NCBI RefSeq assembly: GCF_019352895.1
Contig: NZ_JAAAFX010000009.1
Location: forward strand, 1,403,486-1,467,485
Direction: 5' to 3'
DNA from: Variovorax boronicumulans
GTDB taxonomy: Bacteria; Pseudomonadota; Gammaproteobacteria; Burkholderiales; Burkholderiaceae_C
Length of the DNA: 64,000 nt
The stretch's first letter is position 1. Every line of letters begins with the position of its first letter. Under the pieces are notes generated by a model, which made no database searches, was not told where the DNA came from, and saw only the letters and a list, made by a program, of their open reading frames with translations. Made by a program: the position numbers and the translations under genes. Below are positions 1 to 9,955 of the stretch, in pieces.

Positions 1-903
1 GGTGCCGACGCGCTGAGCTTCGGTCGCCGCTCGACCGTGAGCCTGTCGGGCGGCTTCGGCGAGATTCGCCTGGGTCGCGACGTCAACGCGACCTTCGTCA
101 ACGACTTCGTGTTCGATCCGCTCGGCGTCAACGGCGTCGGCACCAGCCTGCTCTACCGAGCCGGCACCGTCATGAGCAAGATGGGCGTACCGCCCACGCC
201 GGGGCTCAGCCCGATCCTGGCCAACGCCTACGCGCGCAGCAACAACATGGTGGCTTACCTGCTGCCTGCGAGCCTCGGTGGCTTCTACGGACAGGTGCAG
301 TACGCCTTCGACGAAAAGATCCACTACGGCGCGGGCGGGTTGCCTGCTGCTGGCACCGACGTGCGTTCGGGCCGTTACGTCGGCGGGCGCTTCGGCTACG
401 CCCAGGGGCCGCTGGACGTCGCCCTGGCCGCGAGCCGCAGCACGCTGCTCGACGACCGCGCCGCGGGTCTCACACTGCGGCAGGACACGGTCAACCTCGC
501 CGCCGCCTACGACCTCGGCCCGGCCAAGCTTTTCGCCGAAGTCACGCGCATGGCGAACCGCACGATCGTCACGGGCCCGGTGGTCGGCGCTCCCCGCGAA
601 GTCGATCTCACAGGCTTTCTGTTCGGCGTCAACGTGCCGGTGGGACCGGGCACGATCCGCGCGTCCTATGCGCAGGTCCGCTACGACTACGACGGCGCGA
701 CGACGCCCGATCCCAAGGCCAACCAGTTGGCGCTGAGCTACGTGCACAACCTGTCGAAGCGCACAGCGCTGTACGCAAGCGCGGCCCGCATCCAGAACAA
801 GAACGGCGCGGCCTTGTCGGTGGGCAGCCCGTCGTTCCCGGGTGGAGGTTTCACGCCCAAGAGCTCGACCGGCTACGACCTCGGTCTTCGCCATGCCTTC
901 TGA
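1..903 (+). CDS. Gram-negative porin, 3' part (5' end outside window)
   Basis: The reading frame is open from base 1 and the true start lies upstream, so only the C-terminal 300 residues are visible. The protein alternates short hydrophobic/aromatic strands with polar loops, contains the strand-like segment SGGFGEIRLGRD near its beginning, and ends LGLRHAF. A terminal Phe is the classic signature of an outer-membrane beta-barrel recognised by the BAM complex. The spacing and the phrase GFLFGVNVP are typical of the Burkholderia/Neisseria general porin family (trimeric 16-stranded barrels for small solutes). It overlaps the start of the next gene by 11 bases. Which solute it passes cannot be told from sequence. 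Confidence 0.85.
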   Translation, partial: GADALSFGRRSTVSLSGGFGEIRLGRDVNATFVNDFVFDPLGVNGVGTSLLYRAGTVMSKMGVPPTPGLSPILANAYARSNNMVAYLLPASLGGFYGQVQYAFDEKIHYGAGGLPAAGTDVRSGRYVGGRFGYAQGPLDVALAASRSTLLDDRAAGLTLRQDTVNLAAAYDLGPAKLFAEVTRMANRTIVTGPVVGAPREVDLTGFLFGVNVPVGPGTIRASYAQVRYDYDGATTPDPKANQLALSYVHNLSKRTALYASAARIQNKNGAALSVGSPSFPGGGFTPKSSTGYDLGLRHAF

Positions 904-1930
904 GCCCCTGCGCCCCCGCGCCGGCACGCGGGCCTTGCGCATCGCGATCATCGGAGCGGGGGCGATCGGCGGGCACTTCGCCGCGCAACTGGCCGAGGCC
1001 GGCCACACGGTCAGCCTGCTGGCCCGCGGCGACACGCTCGACGCACTGCGACGACACGGCCTGCGCTACCGCAGCGGCGCCGAGCCGTTGCGCAGCATTG
1101 CGGTGCATGCGACCGACCGGCCCCGCGAGATGGGCTCGCCAGACCTCGTGGTGCTCGCGCTCAAGTCGCAGGTGCTGCCTGCCGTCGCGCCCTCGCTGGC
1201 GCCGCTCCTGGACGGTGGCGCCACGGTGCTGCCGGTCGGCAACGGCCTGCCCTGGTGGTACTTCGGCGTACCCGATCAACCGCTGTCGGGACTTCGACTG
1301 CGCAGCGTGGACCCCGACGGCACCATCGCGCGCACCGTCGCGCTGCCACAGGTGCTTGGTGGCAGCGTGATGGCGTCCTGCCATTGTTCCGCGCCCGGGG
1401 TGGTGGTGCACAGCGCCGGCGGGCGCGTGGTGATCGGCGAGCCGCTGGGCGGCGCCAGCGAACGGGCCGAACATTGGGCCGCGGTGCTGACCAACGCCGG
1501 CCTGACCGCGGCCGTCAGCGAGAACATCCGCGACGACCTGTGGCTCAAGCTGCTGGGCAATGTCTGCGCGAATCCGCTGAGCCTGCTGACTGGCGTGAGC
1601 ACCGACCGGTTGCTCGACGATCCGCGCACGCGTGAACTCTTCGGGCAAATGATGGACGAGTGCATCGACCTGGGGCGACGCCTGGGCCTGCCGGTGGCAA
1701 CGGATTCGACACAGCGCATGGCACAAACGCGCAAGCTCGGAGCCATCAAGACCTCGATGCTGCAAGACCTGGAAGCCGGACGCGAGGTAGAACTCGATGC
1801 GATCCTCGGCGCGGCGCTCGAATGCGCGCAGGCCTTGCAGCAGTCGACGCCCCAGTTGTGCAGCGTTTTCGCGCTGGCCTGCATGCGTGCGCAGCAGGCC
1901 GGCCTGTACAGCGCGCGGGCGCTCGACTGA
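893..1930 (+). CDS. ketopantoate reductase family (PanE/ApbA-like) oxidoreductase
   Basis: The protein has 345 residues. It opens with a Rossmann fold (IAIIGAGAIGGHFAAQLAEAGH, residues about 14-35) carrying the GxGxxG dinucleotide motif. The C-terminal all-helical half has the family phrase DDLWLKLLGNVCANPLS with its catalytic-type Lys and Asn. Known members reduce 2-dehydropantoate to pantoate with NADPH (coenzyme A synthesis), but many paralogues act on other 2-oxo acids. ATG at 893 was chosen because the Rossmann strand follows soon after. The frame stays open upstream only inside the porin gene. The overlap with the porin stop suggests co-transcription. True PanE activity is unproven, hence no symbol. 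Confidence 0.8.
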   Translation: MPSEPLRPRAGTRALRIAIIGAGAIGGHFAAQLAEAGHTVSLLARGDTLDALRRHGLRYRSGAEPLRSIAVHATDRPREMGSPDLVVLALKSQVLPAVAPSLAPLLDGGATVLPVGNGLPWWYFGVPDQPLSGLRLRSVDPDGTIARTVALPQVLGGSVMASCHCSAPGVVVHSAGGRVVIGEPLGGASERAEHWAAVLTNAGLTAAVSENIRDDLWLKLLGNVCANPLSLLTGVSTDRLLDDPRTRELFGQMMDECIDLGRRLGLPVATDSTQRMAQTRKLGAIKTSMLQDLEAGREVELDAILGAALECAQALQQSTPQLCSVFALACMRAQQAGLYSARALD

Positions 1931-2055
1931 GCAAAGTCGGCCGGATCGGCCCGCCCCGCGTCGCAAACTCTCCTACGCCCACACGCGGCACGCTCGCGCA
2001 TGTGGGGCCCTAAGGGTGCACCAGACTGCAAGCTCTGCCACCCGAAGGAGCCGCC

Positions 2056-2223
2056 ATGCCCGCGAAGAAAAAAGGCCTGTACGCCAACATCCACGCCAAG
2101 CAGGAGCGCATCGCGCATGGCAGTGGCGAACACATGCGCAAGCCCGGGGCACCCGGTGCCCCTGGCAAGGAAGACTTCGAGAAGGCCGCCCGGACGGCCA
2201 AGCCGAAGAAGGACGCGCACTGA
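2056..2223 (+). CDS. small basic conserved-type protein (55 aa)
   Basis: This short protein is very rich in Lys, Ala and Gly (MPAKKKGLYANIHAKQERIA at the start, ending KKDAH). A purine-rich ribosome-binding site (gaaggag) lies seven bases before the ATG. The N-terminal pattern KKGLYANIHAKQ(E/K)RI is one I recognise from short proteins of unknown function in many proteobacteria, which argues that it is a real gene despite its size. It has no signal peptide, membrane segment or cysteine. Function unknown. It is followed after 34 bases by another tiny gene on the same strand. Confidence 0.65.
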   Translation: MPAKKKGLYANIHAKQERIAHGSGEHMRKPGAPGAPGKEDFEKAARTAKPKKDAH

Positions 2224-2257
2224 GCGCGCGGCATCCCATCGATCCGGAGGAATCCCC

Positions 2258-2377
2258 ATGAAGAACATCGCCCTCACCGTGCTCGCCTGCATGGCCACGC
2301 TCGCGCTGGCCGCCTGCGACCCCACGCCCAAGACCCCGAAGGCCCTGCAGAGCTACACGCCGACGCTGATGGTCTGA
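2258..2377 (+). CDS. very small lipoprotein (39 aa)
   Basis: A Lys-containing start (MKNIALTV) is followed by a hydrophobic stretch and a clear lipobox LALAAC, so Cys19 would be lipidated and only about 20 residues ([19 protein letters not shown]) would remain at the membrane surface. A good Shine-Dalgarno (ggagg) sits eight bases before ATG. Entericidin-like and other toxin/antitoxin peptides have this shape, but there is no sequence reason to choose that function. Its last 25 bases overlap the end of the convergent helicase gene. Confidence 0.55.
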   Translation: MKNIALTVLACMATLALAACDPTPKTPKALQSYTPTLMV

Positions 2378-5300
2378 TCCGCGAGCGGTCCGAGCGTCAA
2401 CGCACGCTGCGCGGCCTGCGCCTCGGCCGCATCGAGCGGCACCAACCAGGCGACCTCGCCCGCGATGCTGGTCGCGATCGGCAGCCCGTCGCGCCACAGC
2501 ACACGCGAACCCGCCACGCGCGGCACCTTGGTGCCGTGGACGATCGTGCCCAGCAGGTTGGCCGGGTCGCTGGCCGCGAGCACGATGAAGGCACCGTCGC
2601 CCGGTGTGCGCCGCACCTGACGCATCGCGGCCACCGCCTCGGGCAGCGCGAACTGCTCGCCGGTCAGGCCCGCGATGAAGCGGCCGCCGCGGATCTCGCC
2701 GCGCGCTTCCAGCCGCCGGCACACGCGCACCAGCTCGCGCCAGGGCGGCAGCCATGCGGCCTCGCGTTCGAGCAGGCGCCAGCAGACCACACCGTAGCGC
2801 CGCAGCAATACATGCACGACCTGCTCGTGGGCCTCGGCCGAGCCCGGGTTGGCCGACTCACCCACCGAAGGCGGACGCACCAGCGTCCAGCGCCCTGCAT
2901 CCTCGATGCCGAACAGCGGCACGCGGCGGCGCCGGCGCGTGTCGGCCGAGGCGCGCTTCGAGGCCGGCACCAGCAAGGCGCGCAGCCCGGCATAGCTGTC
3001 GCAGCGCACGCGGCCCTTGGCCACCAGTTCGGTCAGCGCCTCCTCGATCTCGACCGGCAGCAGCCGCGTGCCGCCCGCGATCTCGTCGAAGAAGCAGGCA
3101 CCGTGCTGCTGCAGGTGCGCGGCCACACGCGCGGCGCGCGAGCCCAGCGTCTCGTCGTCGACCGGCGCGGGCGCCAGCCCGGTCCAGAGCGCAGCGCTGC
3201 GGCGCGGCAGCAGCACCACCGGCGTGGCGCGCAACGACAGGCTGCCTGCGCCCTTGCGGCCTTCGCTTGCCGAAGGCCGCAGCCGCGTCCACAGCACGCG
3301 GCCCGCGGTGCACAGGTCGTCGAGCCAGGCGCCCGCGTAGTCGGCCACGCGCGCGGGCAGCAGCTCGGCCTCCCAGATCGGCGCGGGCGCTTCGTAGCCT
3401 TCGAGCTGCGACAGCACGCCCGACAGCGCCTCGGGCCCACGCACGCGCGAGGCCGCGCCCAGGTGCTGCCAGTCGAACAGGAAGCGCGCGAAGTCGCGCG
3501 GTTCCACCGGCTCGATCTCGCGGCGCAGGCGCTTGAGCGTGTAGCGGTGGATGCGCGCGAGCAGATGGCGCTCGCACCATTCGACGACCGGCGTGCCCGG
3601 CGTGAAGCGGCCCTGCAGGACGCTGCCCTCGGTCTGCAGTGCAAGCAAGGCGGCTTCGACCTGTTCCAGCGGCAGGCACAGCGGCTGCGCGAGTTGCGCG
3701 ACCGTGACCGGACCGAGGCCGCCCAAGCGCGAGCGCAGCAGCTCATGTAGCGCGGCCTCGCGGTCCTCGGGGCGCTCGGCATCGGCCGGGGCTTCGATGG
3801 GCGGCTGCATCGGCGCATCGGGCACGATGGCTTGCCACAGCGGCAGGCGTTCGGCCGCGACCCAGAGGCCGCGTGCCGTGCGGCCCTGGCCCCCGACGCG
3901 CACACGCGTCGCGCGGCCCGACTTGGCCAGCGCCGACAACCATTTTTTCCAGTCGGCATGCGATGCGACCTCGTCGTCGCCAACCGCACCCAGCATGCCC
4001 AGCGCCTCGTGCATCTCGTCGCTGCCGCGCGGCTGCGGCCAGGCCTCCTCGCGCACGCCGGCGATGGCTTCGGCATCGAGCTGGCCCACGTCGTCGGCGC
4101 TCTCGGGGTCGGTGTAGCGCCGGTTCTGCACGGCCAGCGTGCGGCGCTCCTCCAGCGGCGCATCGTCGAGGAAGGCGTAGGGCCGCGCGTTCAGCACCTC
4201 CATCGCGAGCGGCGATGGGGCCGGCAGGTCGCGCGCCAGCATGCGCACCTCGCCCGACTCCAGGCGGCGCAGCAGCGCGAGCCAGCCCTCGGCGTCCATC
4301 GCGTCGTGCAGGCAGTCGTCGAGCGTCTGCGCGACCAGCGGATGCGCGGGGATCTCGCGCTCGCCGACGAGGTTCTCGGCGCAGGCCACCTGGTCGGGGA
4401 ACACGGCCGCCAGCAGGTCTTCGGAGCGCATGCGCTGCAGCTGCGGCGCGACCTTGCGGCCGCCGGAAAAGCGCGGCAGCGCGAGCGCGGTGGTCGCGTT
4501 CCAGCGCCAGCGCACGCCGAACAGCGGCGCGTCGAGCAGTGCCTGCACCAGCACGTCGAGCGCCGAATTCGAATGCAGGTAGCGCGCCACCTCGTCGAGC
4601 GGGAAGCTGTGGCTGGTCGCCAGCGAGAGCACGATCGCGTCCTCGGTGGCCGCGGCCTGCAGCTCGAAATTGAAGGTGCGGCAGAAGCGCTTGCGCAAGG
4701 CCAGGCCCCAGGCGCGGTTGAGCCGGCTGCCGAAGGGCGAATGGATCACCAGCTGCATGCCGCCCGAGGCATCGAAGAAGCGCTCCATGACAAGCGTGTG
4801 CTGCGTGGGCAGCATGCCCAGCACGGCCGCGGCGTGCGCGAGGTGCTCGACGATCTGGCGCGCGGCCTCGGCGTCCAGGCCCATCGCGCCGGTCAGCAGC
4901 GTCATTGCCGCCTCGCGACCGCCTTGCACCAGCGCCTGCGCCACCTCCTCGCGCAGCCGCGACACGCCGAAGGACAGCTCGTCGCTGCGCCCCGGTGCCT
5001 CGCCCAGCCAGAAGGGAATGTTGGGCGCGGCGCCGTGCGCGTCTTCCACGCGCACGCGGCCCGGCTCGATCTTGAGGATGCGGTAGCTGGTGTTGCCCAG
5101 CTGGAACACGTCGCCCGCCAGGCTCTCGACCGCGAAGTCTTCGTTGACCGTGCCGATCTTGTCGGCCTGCGGCTCCAGCATCACGGTGTAGTCGCCGGTC
5201 TCGGGGATGGTGCCGCCCGAGGTCAGCGCGGTCATGCGCGCGCCCTTGCGCTCGCGCAGCAGGTGGTTCACCGCGTCACGGTGCACATAGCCGGCGCGCT

Positions 5301-6720
5301 GGCCCTGGCGCGTGGTGAAGCCCTCGGACACCATGCGCACCACCTCCATGAACCGCGCATGCGTGAGCTGCGCATAGGGCCAGGCGCGGCGCACCAACGC
5401 GAAGAGTTCGTCCTCGTGCCATTCGCGGCAGGCGGTCTCGGCCACGATCTGCTGGGCCAGCACGTCGAGCGGCGCGGGCAGCACGCGCAGCGCATCGAGT
5501 TCGCCGCGGCGGATGCAGTCGAGCAGCGCCGCGCACTCGACCAGTTCGTCGCGCGACTGGGGAAAAAGCCGCGCCTTGGGCACGCCGCCCACCGCATGGC
5601 CCGAACGCCCGGCGCGCTGCAGGAAGCTCGCGATCGAGCGCGGCGAGCCCAGCTGGCAGATCAGGTCGACGTCGCCGATGTCCAGGCCCAGCTCGAGCGA
5701 GGCGGTCGCGACCAGCACCTGGAGTTCGCCGCGCTTCAGGCGCTGCTCGGCCTCGAGCCGCGTCTCCTTCGACAGGCTGCCGTGGTGCGCGGCCACCGCT
5801 TCCTTGCCCAGGATCTCGCCCAGGTGCCGCGCCGCGCGCTCGGCCATGCGGCGGGTGTTGACGAAGACCAGCGTGGTCTTGTGCAGCCAGACCAGCTCGG
5901 CCACGCGCGCATAGACCTGCGTCCATTGTTCGTTGGACATCACCGCATCGAGCGGCGTGGGCGGCAGTTCGAGCGCCAGGTCGCGCTGCTTGGCATAGCC
6001 GATGTCGACGAGGGTGCAGTCGGCCGTGCCGTCGGGCCGCAGCGCGCCCGCGCCGACCAGGAAGCGCGCCACCTCCTCGATGGGTTTCTGCGTGGCCGAC
6101 AGGCCGATGCGCACGGGGCGCACACCGCCTTCCGCAATGCACAGGGCCTGCAGCCGTTCGAGCGACAGCGCGAGGTGGCTGCCGCGCTTGCTGGCTGCCA
6201 CGGCATGGATCTCGTCGACGATCACGCTGCGCACCGTCTGGAGCATCTTTCGGCCCGAGACCGAGCCCAGCAAGACGTACAGCGATTCGGGTGTGGTCAC
6301 GAGGATGTGCGGCGGCTTGCGCAGGCTCTGCTGGCGCTCGCGCGGGGGCGTGTCGCCGGTGCGCACGGCCGTGCGGATGTCGACGTCGGGCAGGCCCAGC
6401 GCCGCGAGCTCCGCCCGGATGCCGGCCAGCGGCGCCTCGAGGTTCAGCCGCACGTCGTTGGACAGCGCCTTGAGCGGCGAGACGTAGAGCACCACGGTCT
6501 GGTCGGGCAGCCCGCCTTCGGCGTCGAGCCCGCGCACCACCAGGTCGTCGAGCGCGGCCAGGAAGGCGGTCAGCGTCTTGCCCGAGCCCGTGGGCGCGCC
6601 CACCAGCGTGTCGCAGCGCGCGCGGATCGCGGGCCAGGCGGCGACCTGGGCCGCGGTGGGCGCGGGAAAGGTCCGCTGGAACCAGCGGGCGACGGCGGGG
6701 TGGAAAGCATCGAGCGGCAC
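2353..6720 (-). CDS. lhr: Lhr-type ATP-dependent DEAD/DEAH-box helicase
   Basis: The protein has 1455 residues, close to full-length Lhr (about 1500). Helicase motifs occur in order: Q-motif region FPAPTAAQ (residues 19-26), Walker [10 protein letters not shown] (41-49), DEIH box (169-172), SAT (208-210) and motif [11 protein letters not shown] winged-helix/beta-barrel Lhr core and a long C-terminal half follow (Lhr_C-like domain with HTH repeats). Lhr translocates 3'-5' on single-stranded DNA and unwinds RNA:DNA hybrids. Its role is thought to be in DNA repair or recombination. ATG at 6720 was chosen because the Q-motif follows within 20 residues. It is transcribed alone and is convergent with the small lipoprotein gene. 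Confidence 0.93.
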   Translation of the reverse strand: MPLDAFHPAVARWFQRTFPAPTAAQVAAWPAIRARCDTLVGAPTGSGKTLTAFLAALDDLVVRGLDAEGGLPDQTVVLYVSPLKALSNDVRLNLEAPLAGIRAELAALGLPDVDIRTAVRTGDTPPRERQQSLRKPPHILVTTPESLYVLLGSVSGRKMLQTVRSVIVDEIHAVAASKRGSHLALSLERLQALCIAEGGVRPVRIGLSATQKPIEEVARFLVGAGALRPDGTADCTLVDIGYAKQRDLALELPPTPLDAVMSNEQWTQVYARVAELVWLHKTTLVFVNTRRMAERAARHLGEILGKEAVAAHHGSLSKETRLEAEQRLKRGELQVLVATASLELGLDIGDVDLICQLGSPRSIASFLQRAGRSGHAVGGVPKARLFPQSRDELVECAALLDCIRRGELDALRVLPAPLDVLAQQIVAETACREWHEDELFALVRRAWPYAQLTHARFMEVVRMVSEGFTTRQGQRAGYVHRDAVNHLLRERKGARMTALTSGGTIPETGDYTVMLEPQADKIGTVNEDFAVESLAGDVFQLGNTSYRILKIEPGRVRVEDAHGAAPNIPFWLGEAPGRSDELSFGVSRLREEVAQALVQGGREAAMTLLTGAMGLDAEAARQIVEHLAHAAAVLGMLPTQHTLVMERFFDASGGMQLVIHSPFGSRLNRAWGLALRKRFCRTFNFELQAAATEDAIVLSLATSHSFPLDEVARYLHSNSALDVLVQALLDAPLFGVRWRWNATTALALPRFSGGRKVAPQLQRMRSEDLLAAVFPDQVACAENLVGEREIPAHPLVAQTLDDCLHDAMDAEGWLALLRRLESGEVRMLARDLPAPSPLAMEVLNARPYAFLDDAPLEERRTLAVQNRRYTDPESADDVGQLDAEAIAGVREEAWPQPRGSDEMHEALGMLGAVGDDEVASHADWKKWLSALAKSGRATRVRVGGQGRTARGLWVAAERLPLWQAIVPDAPMQPPIEAPADAERPEDREAALHELLRSRLGGLGPVTVAQLAQPLCLPLEQVEAALLALQTEGSVLQGRFTPGTPVVEWCERHLLARIHRYTLKRLRREIEPVEPRDFARFLFDWQHLGAASRVRGPEALSGVLSQLEGYEAPAPIWEAELLPARVADYAGAWLDDLCTAGRVLWTRLRPSASEGRKGAGSLSLRATPVVLLPRRSAALWTGLAPAPVDDETLGSRAARVAAHLQQHGACFFDEIAGGTRLLPVEIEEALTELVAKGRVRCDSYAGLRALLVPASKRASADTRRRRRVPLFGIEDAGRWTLVRPPSVGESANPGSAEAHEQVVHVLLRRYGVVCWRLLEREAAWLPPWRELVRVCRRLEARGEIRGGRFIAGLTGEQFALPEAVAAMRQVRRTPGDGAFIVLAASDPANLLGTIVHGTKVPRVAGSRVLWRDGLPIATSIAGEVAWLVPLDAAEAQAAQRALTLGPLADQTISVGV

Positions 6721-6947
6721 GGCTTCATCACATCAGGGCGGGCGGCGGGATGTCAAGCCGCGGCCCCCGGGCTCGATGCCCGCCGCAGTCGCCTATCCTA
6801 CAAACGCAGTGACGAACTCTTACAAACGTGCTGCGCGCCCGACCCCAGTATGAAAGGGTCGGGACGCTGGCTGCGGCATGGGTTTTCGACACACGCCTTC
6901 CAAGGCCCTTGCCTTCTTCTCATCAACGCCCTGCGCGGAGAGTCCCG

Positions 6948-7862
6948 ATGCCTGCTTCAACGCGACCCGTCGATGCCGACCCGAGCGGGGCACCCGTCGA
7001 CGCCGACCCGAGCGGGGCACCCGTCGACGGTGTCCCGGGCCCCTTCGTCCAGCAAGGCGCAGCGGCCCTTTCGCGGTCTTCTTCGTCCGCATCGTGGGCC
7101 TTGTCGGCCTGGGGCGTCGCCTCCCCCGCGCTTGTGCACACCACGCTGCCGCCGACGGACGCGGCGCATCAAACCACCGTCGACGGCGTGCTGCGCCTGG
7201 CCCTGCACGACCTGCGAAATTCGCTGTCGGCGATCCAGCTCGGCCTCGAATTGCTCGGCCGGCGCGAGGGCCTGCCGCCGCCGTCTCAGCAGCCGCCCTC
7301 TGCCGTGCTGGCGCACATGGACAACGCCGCGCAGCGGGCACAGGCCTCGGTGGTCGAACTGGAAGACCTCACGCGCCTGGCCGCGGGCCGCAGGCTGGCG
7401 GTCTCGCCAGCGCACTTCTCGCTGCACACCGTCGTGCGCGACACGCTCGATGCCTGCCGGCTCATCGTGCCGGGTGTCGTGGTCGAGCACGACCGCCTCG
7501 GCGATGGCGACTGCAGGGGCGATCCGGCCCGCCTGGCGCAATTCCTGGGCCTGGCACTCGAAGAACTTTGCACCGCGGCCACGCCGGCGCGCGTCATCGT
7601 GATCAGCGAGGTCGCGGGCGACCGCTTTCGCATGGCCGTCCATGCCGCGGGCGCGGTCGGCGCCGCGCCGGCTGCGGACGATCCGGCGGCAGCGCCGGCG
7701 CGCGCGCAGGCCCGTCGCCGCGTGCTGCTCCAGGCCATCGCGCAGGCGCATGGCGGCGATGTCGGCTTCGAGGGCGGATACGCTTCGGGGGGCCGATCGG
7801 TCGAGGGCAACTTCTCGCGCCTTGCCGATCCGTCTTCCCCACCCGCACAAGGCCTTCCATGA
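6948..7862 (+). CDS. degenerate histidine-kinase-like / phosphotransferase-like protein
   Basis: The protein has 304 residues. Residues about 82-110 form a dimerisation/phosphoacceptor helix with an H-box (ALHDLRNSLSAIQLGLELL) in which the His is kept. The C-terminal half is shaped like an ATPase domain, but the N-box Asn is absent (region LALEELCTAATP) and no DxGxG or GxGLGL boxes are visible. It therefore looks like a pseudokinase or a ChpT-like phosphotransfer protein rather than an active kinase; this is inference. The first 60 residues are low complexity and contain a repeated PVDADPSGA unit. There are no transmembrane segments. ATG at 6948 follows gcggagag, a plausible ribosome-binding site. 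The stop overlaps the next start (ATGA). Confidence 0.55.
   Translation: MPASTRPVDADPSGAPVDADPSGAPVDGVPGPFVQQGAAALSRSSSSASWALSAWGVASPALVHTTLPPTDAAHQTTVDGVLRLALHDLRNSLSAIQLGLELLGRREGLPPPSQQPPSAVLAHMDNAAQRAQASVVELEDLTRLAAGRRLAVSPAHFSLHTVVRDTLDACRLIVPGVVVEHDRLGDGDCRGDPARLAQFLGLALEELCTAATPARVIVISEVAGDRFRMAVHAAGAVGAAPAADDPAAAPARAQARRRVLLQAIAQAHGGDVGFEGGYASGGRSVEGNFSRLADPSSPPAQGLP
6966..7019 (+). repeat. two 27-bp tandem repeats inside the kinase-like gene
   Basis: Two direct copies, 6966-6992 and 6993-7019, differ at one base (gatgcc versus gacgcc). A third copy starts (cccgtcgac) and then diverges. The unit length is a multiple of three, so the repeat only adds PVDADPSGA units to the N-terminal tail. 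This is a likely site of copy-number variation. Confidence 0.8.
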
Positions 7863-8371
7863 TCACGACCACCGACGACGCACGCCCCACCCACGATGAT
7901 TGGCAACTCCCCTGGCAAGGCGGCTGCCGCTGCGGCCAGGTGCGGCTGCGCATCAGCGCGCCGCCGCTGCTGGCCATGGCCTGCCACTGCACGGGCTGCC
8001 AGCGCATGAGTGCAAGCGCCTTCTCGCTGTCGCTCGCGATCCCCACGCCGGGCTTCGAGGTCACCGCCGGCGAGCCGGTGCTGGGCGGGCTGCATGGCGC
8101 ATCGCACCACTACTTCTGCCCGCACTGCAAGAGCTGGATGTTCACGCGCACCGAGGGCATGGACGCGTTCGTCAACCTGCGCCCGACCATGCTCGACGCG
8201 CACCGATGGTTCGTGCCCTTCGCCGAGACCTGGACCGACGAGAAGCTGCCCTGGGCCTCGACGCCGGCAGTGCACAGCTTCGGCCAGCTGCCGGCGATGG
8301 AAGCTTTCCCTGCATTGATCGAGGCCTATGCGCGGGAAGGCGCGCGGCCCCCAGCCCCGAAACAGGACTGA
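7859..8371 (+). CDS. GFA-family (glutathione-dependent formaldehyde-activating/CENP-V-like) zinc protein
   Basis: The protein has 170 residues and carries the zinc pattern of the GFA/CENP-V fold: GGCRCGQVRL (about 22-31), CHCTGCQ (about 45-51) and CPHCKSW (about 89-95). The prototype binds glutathione and was proposed to speed formaldehyde conjugation; most family members have no proven activity. The start overlaps the stop of the preceding gene as ATGA, so the two are probably translated together. The last codons lie in a hairpin that may end transcription. Confidence 0.85.
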   Translation: MITTTDDARPTHDDWQLPWQGGCRCGQVRLRISAPPLLAMACHCTGCQRMSASAFSLSLAIPTPGFEVTAGEPVLGGLHGASHHYFCPHCKSWMFTRTEGMDAFVNLRPTMLDAHRWFVPFAETWTDEKLPWASTPAVHSFGQLPAMEAFPALIEAYAREGARPPAPKQD

Positions 8372-8381
8372 GGGCCGCGCG
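8341..8381. terminator. hairpin between convergent GFA and tctA genes
   Basis: Perfect 10-base arms CGCGCGGCCC (8341-8350) and GGGCCGCGCG (8372-8381) enclose 21 bases including the GFA stop codon. There is no T-run, so this is at best a weak bidirectional terminator. Confidence 0.4.
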
Positions 8382-8403
8382 GGGTCGGTCCGATCAGGTC
8401 AGG

Positions 8404-9933
8404 TCAGGTCGTTGCCAGGCGCTCGGCCGCATCGAGCGCACGCTTGGCCTTGATCGACTTGCGCACCGTCGACCAGATGGCCCAGCCCAGCATCGCGGCC
8501 GTGCAGGCCAGCAGCGACGCGCTGATCGGGCGCTCGAGGAAGACCATCGCATCGCCGCGCGACAGCAGCATCGCGCGCCGCAGATGCTCTTCCAGCATCG
8601 GGCCCAGGATGTAGCCCAGCAGCAGTGGCGCGGGCTCGAAGCGCAGCACCATCAGCACATAGCCCATGATGCCCAGCGCAGCCACTGAATAGATGTCGAA
8701 GACGTTGTTGTTGACGCTGTACACCCCCAGGGCCACGAACACGATGATGGCCGGGTACATCCAGGCGAAGGGAATGCGCAGCAGTGCGACCCACAGGCCG
8801 ATGGTGGGCAGGTTCAGGATCACCAGCATCAGGTTGCCGATGCCGAAGCTCACGACCAGGCCCCAGAACAGATCGGGCTGCTCGCTGATCAGGTTGGGTC
8901 CGGGCTGGATGCCGTGGATGATCAGTGCGCCCATCATCACGGCCATCACCGCGTCGCCCGGAATGCCCAGCGACAGCGAAGGCACGAAGGCCGTCTGCGC
9001 GGCGGCGTTGTTGGCCGACTCGGGGGCGGTGATGCCCTCGATCGCGCCCTGGCCGAAGCGGCTCGGGTCCTTGGCGACTTTCTTCTCGATCGCATAGGAC
9101 ATGAAGGCCGCGATCGACGGGCCCACGCCCGGCAGCGCGCCCAGGGCCGATCCCAGCGCGGAGCCGCGCATCATCGGCTTGATGGTGGCCTTGAACTCGT
9201 CCTTCGTGGGCACCATCGACTTGAGCGTGACCTTCTCGGGCTTCTGGTTGGTGTCGGCCGAGTTGATGCAGCGCACCACCTCCGCGACGCCGAACAGACC
9301 CATGGCCAGCGCGATCAGGTTGATGCCGTCCATGAGCTCGGGCACGTCGAAGCTGAAGCGCGCGACGCCCGAGTTCACGTCGGTGCCGACCATGCCCAGC
9401 AGCAGGCCGAACACCACCATGCACAGCCCCTTGGCGGCCGAGCCGGCGGTCATCGACGAGGCCGCCACCAGGCCCAGCACCATCATCGAGAAGAACTCGG
9501 CCGGGCCGAACTTCAGGCCGATGCTGGCGATGGCCGGCGAGAACAGCACCAGCAGCACCAGGCCCGACATGGCACCGGCCAGCGAGGCGATGGTGGTCAC
9601 GAACAGCGCGACGCCGGCCTTGCCCTTCTTCGCCATCGGATAGCCGTCGAGGCAGGTCACGGCCGACGAGGGTGTGCCCGGCAGGTTCAGCAGGATGGAG
9701 GCGGTCGAGCCGCCGTACTGCGCGCCGTAGTAGACGCCGGCCAGCATGATGATCGCCGCGGTCGGCGGCATGTGGTAGGTCAGCGGCAGCAGCAGCGAGA
9801 TGGCCGCGAGCGCGCCGATGCCGGGCAGCACGCCGACGACAGTGCCGAGCAGCACGCCGAAGAAGCAGTAGGCGAGCGTGACGGGTTCGGCCGCGACCTG
9901 GAGGCCGAGCCAGAGATTGCTGAGGAGATCCAT
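8404..9933 (-). CDS. tctA: tripartite tricarboxylate transporter, large permease subunit (TctA family)
   Basis: The protein has 509 residues with 10-12 predicted membrane segments. Family hallmarks near the start are GTVVGVLPGIGALAAISLLLP (split here as GTVVGVLPGIG and AAISLLLPLTY) and YGGSTASILLNLPGTPSS with the following CLDGYPM. It is the ion-coupled channel subunit that takes substrate from a periplasmic Bug/TctC receptor. The small subunit gene lies 22 bases upstream. No receptor gene is adjacent, so substrate is unknown; one of the receptors elsewhere in the window could serve it. Bases around the stop carry a short AGGTC direct repeat of no obvious meaning. Confidence 0.93.
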   Translation of the reverse strand: MDLLSNLWLGLQVAAEPVTLAYCFFGVLLGTVVGVLPGIGALAAISLLLPLTYHMPPTAAIIMLAGVYYGAQYGGSTASILLNLPGTPSSAVTCLDGYPMAKKGKAGVALFVTTIASLAGAMSGLVLLVLFSPAIASIGLKFGPAEFFSMMVLGLVAASSMTAGSAAKGLCMVVFGLLLGMVGTDVNSGVARFSFDVPELMDGINLIALAMGLFGVAEVVRCINSADTNQKPEKVTLKSMVPTKDEFKATIKPMMRGSALGSALGALPGVGPSIAAFMSYAIEKKVAKDPSRFGQGAIEGITAPESANNAAAQTAFVPSLSLGIPGDAVMAVMMGALIIHGIQPGPNLISEQPDLFWGLVVSFGIGNLMLVILNLPTIGLWVALLRIPFAWMYPAIIVFVALGVYSVNNNVFDIYSVAALGIMGYVLMVLRFEPAPLLLGYILGPMLEEHLRRAMLLSRGDAMVFLERPISASLLACTAAMLGWAIWSTVRKSIKAKRALDAAERLATT

Positions 9934-9955
9934 GGGTATGTCCGGGGCGTCGGGT

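Noticed and set aside
3832-7602. Plus-strand open frame of over 1200 codons opposite the helicase gene
   Set aside because: It is rich in Arg, His, Gln and Ala without recognisable motifs, as expected for an antisense frame in GC-rich DNA. The minus strand encodes a clear Lhr helicase.
8392-8410. Short AGGTC direct repeats as iterons or operator sites
   Set aside because: Three to four 5-base copies overlapping a stop codon are too few and too short to support a function.
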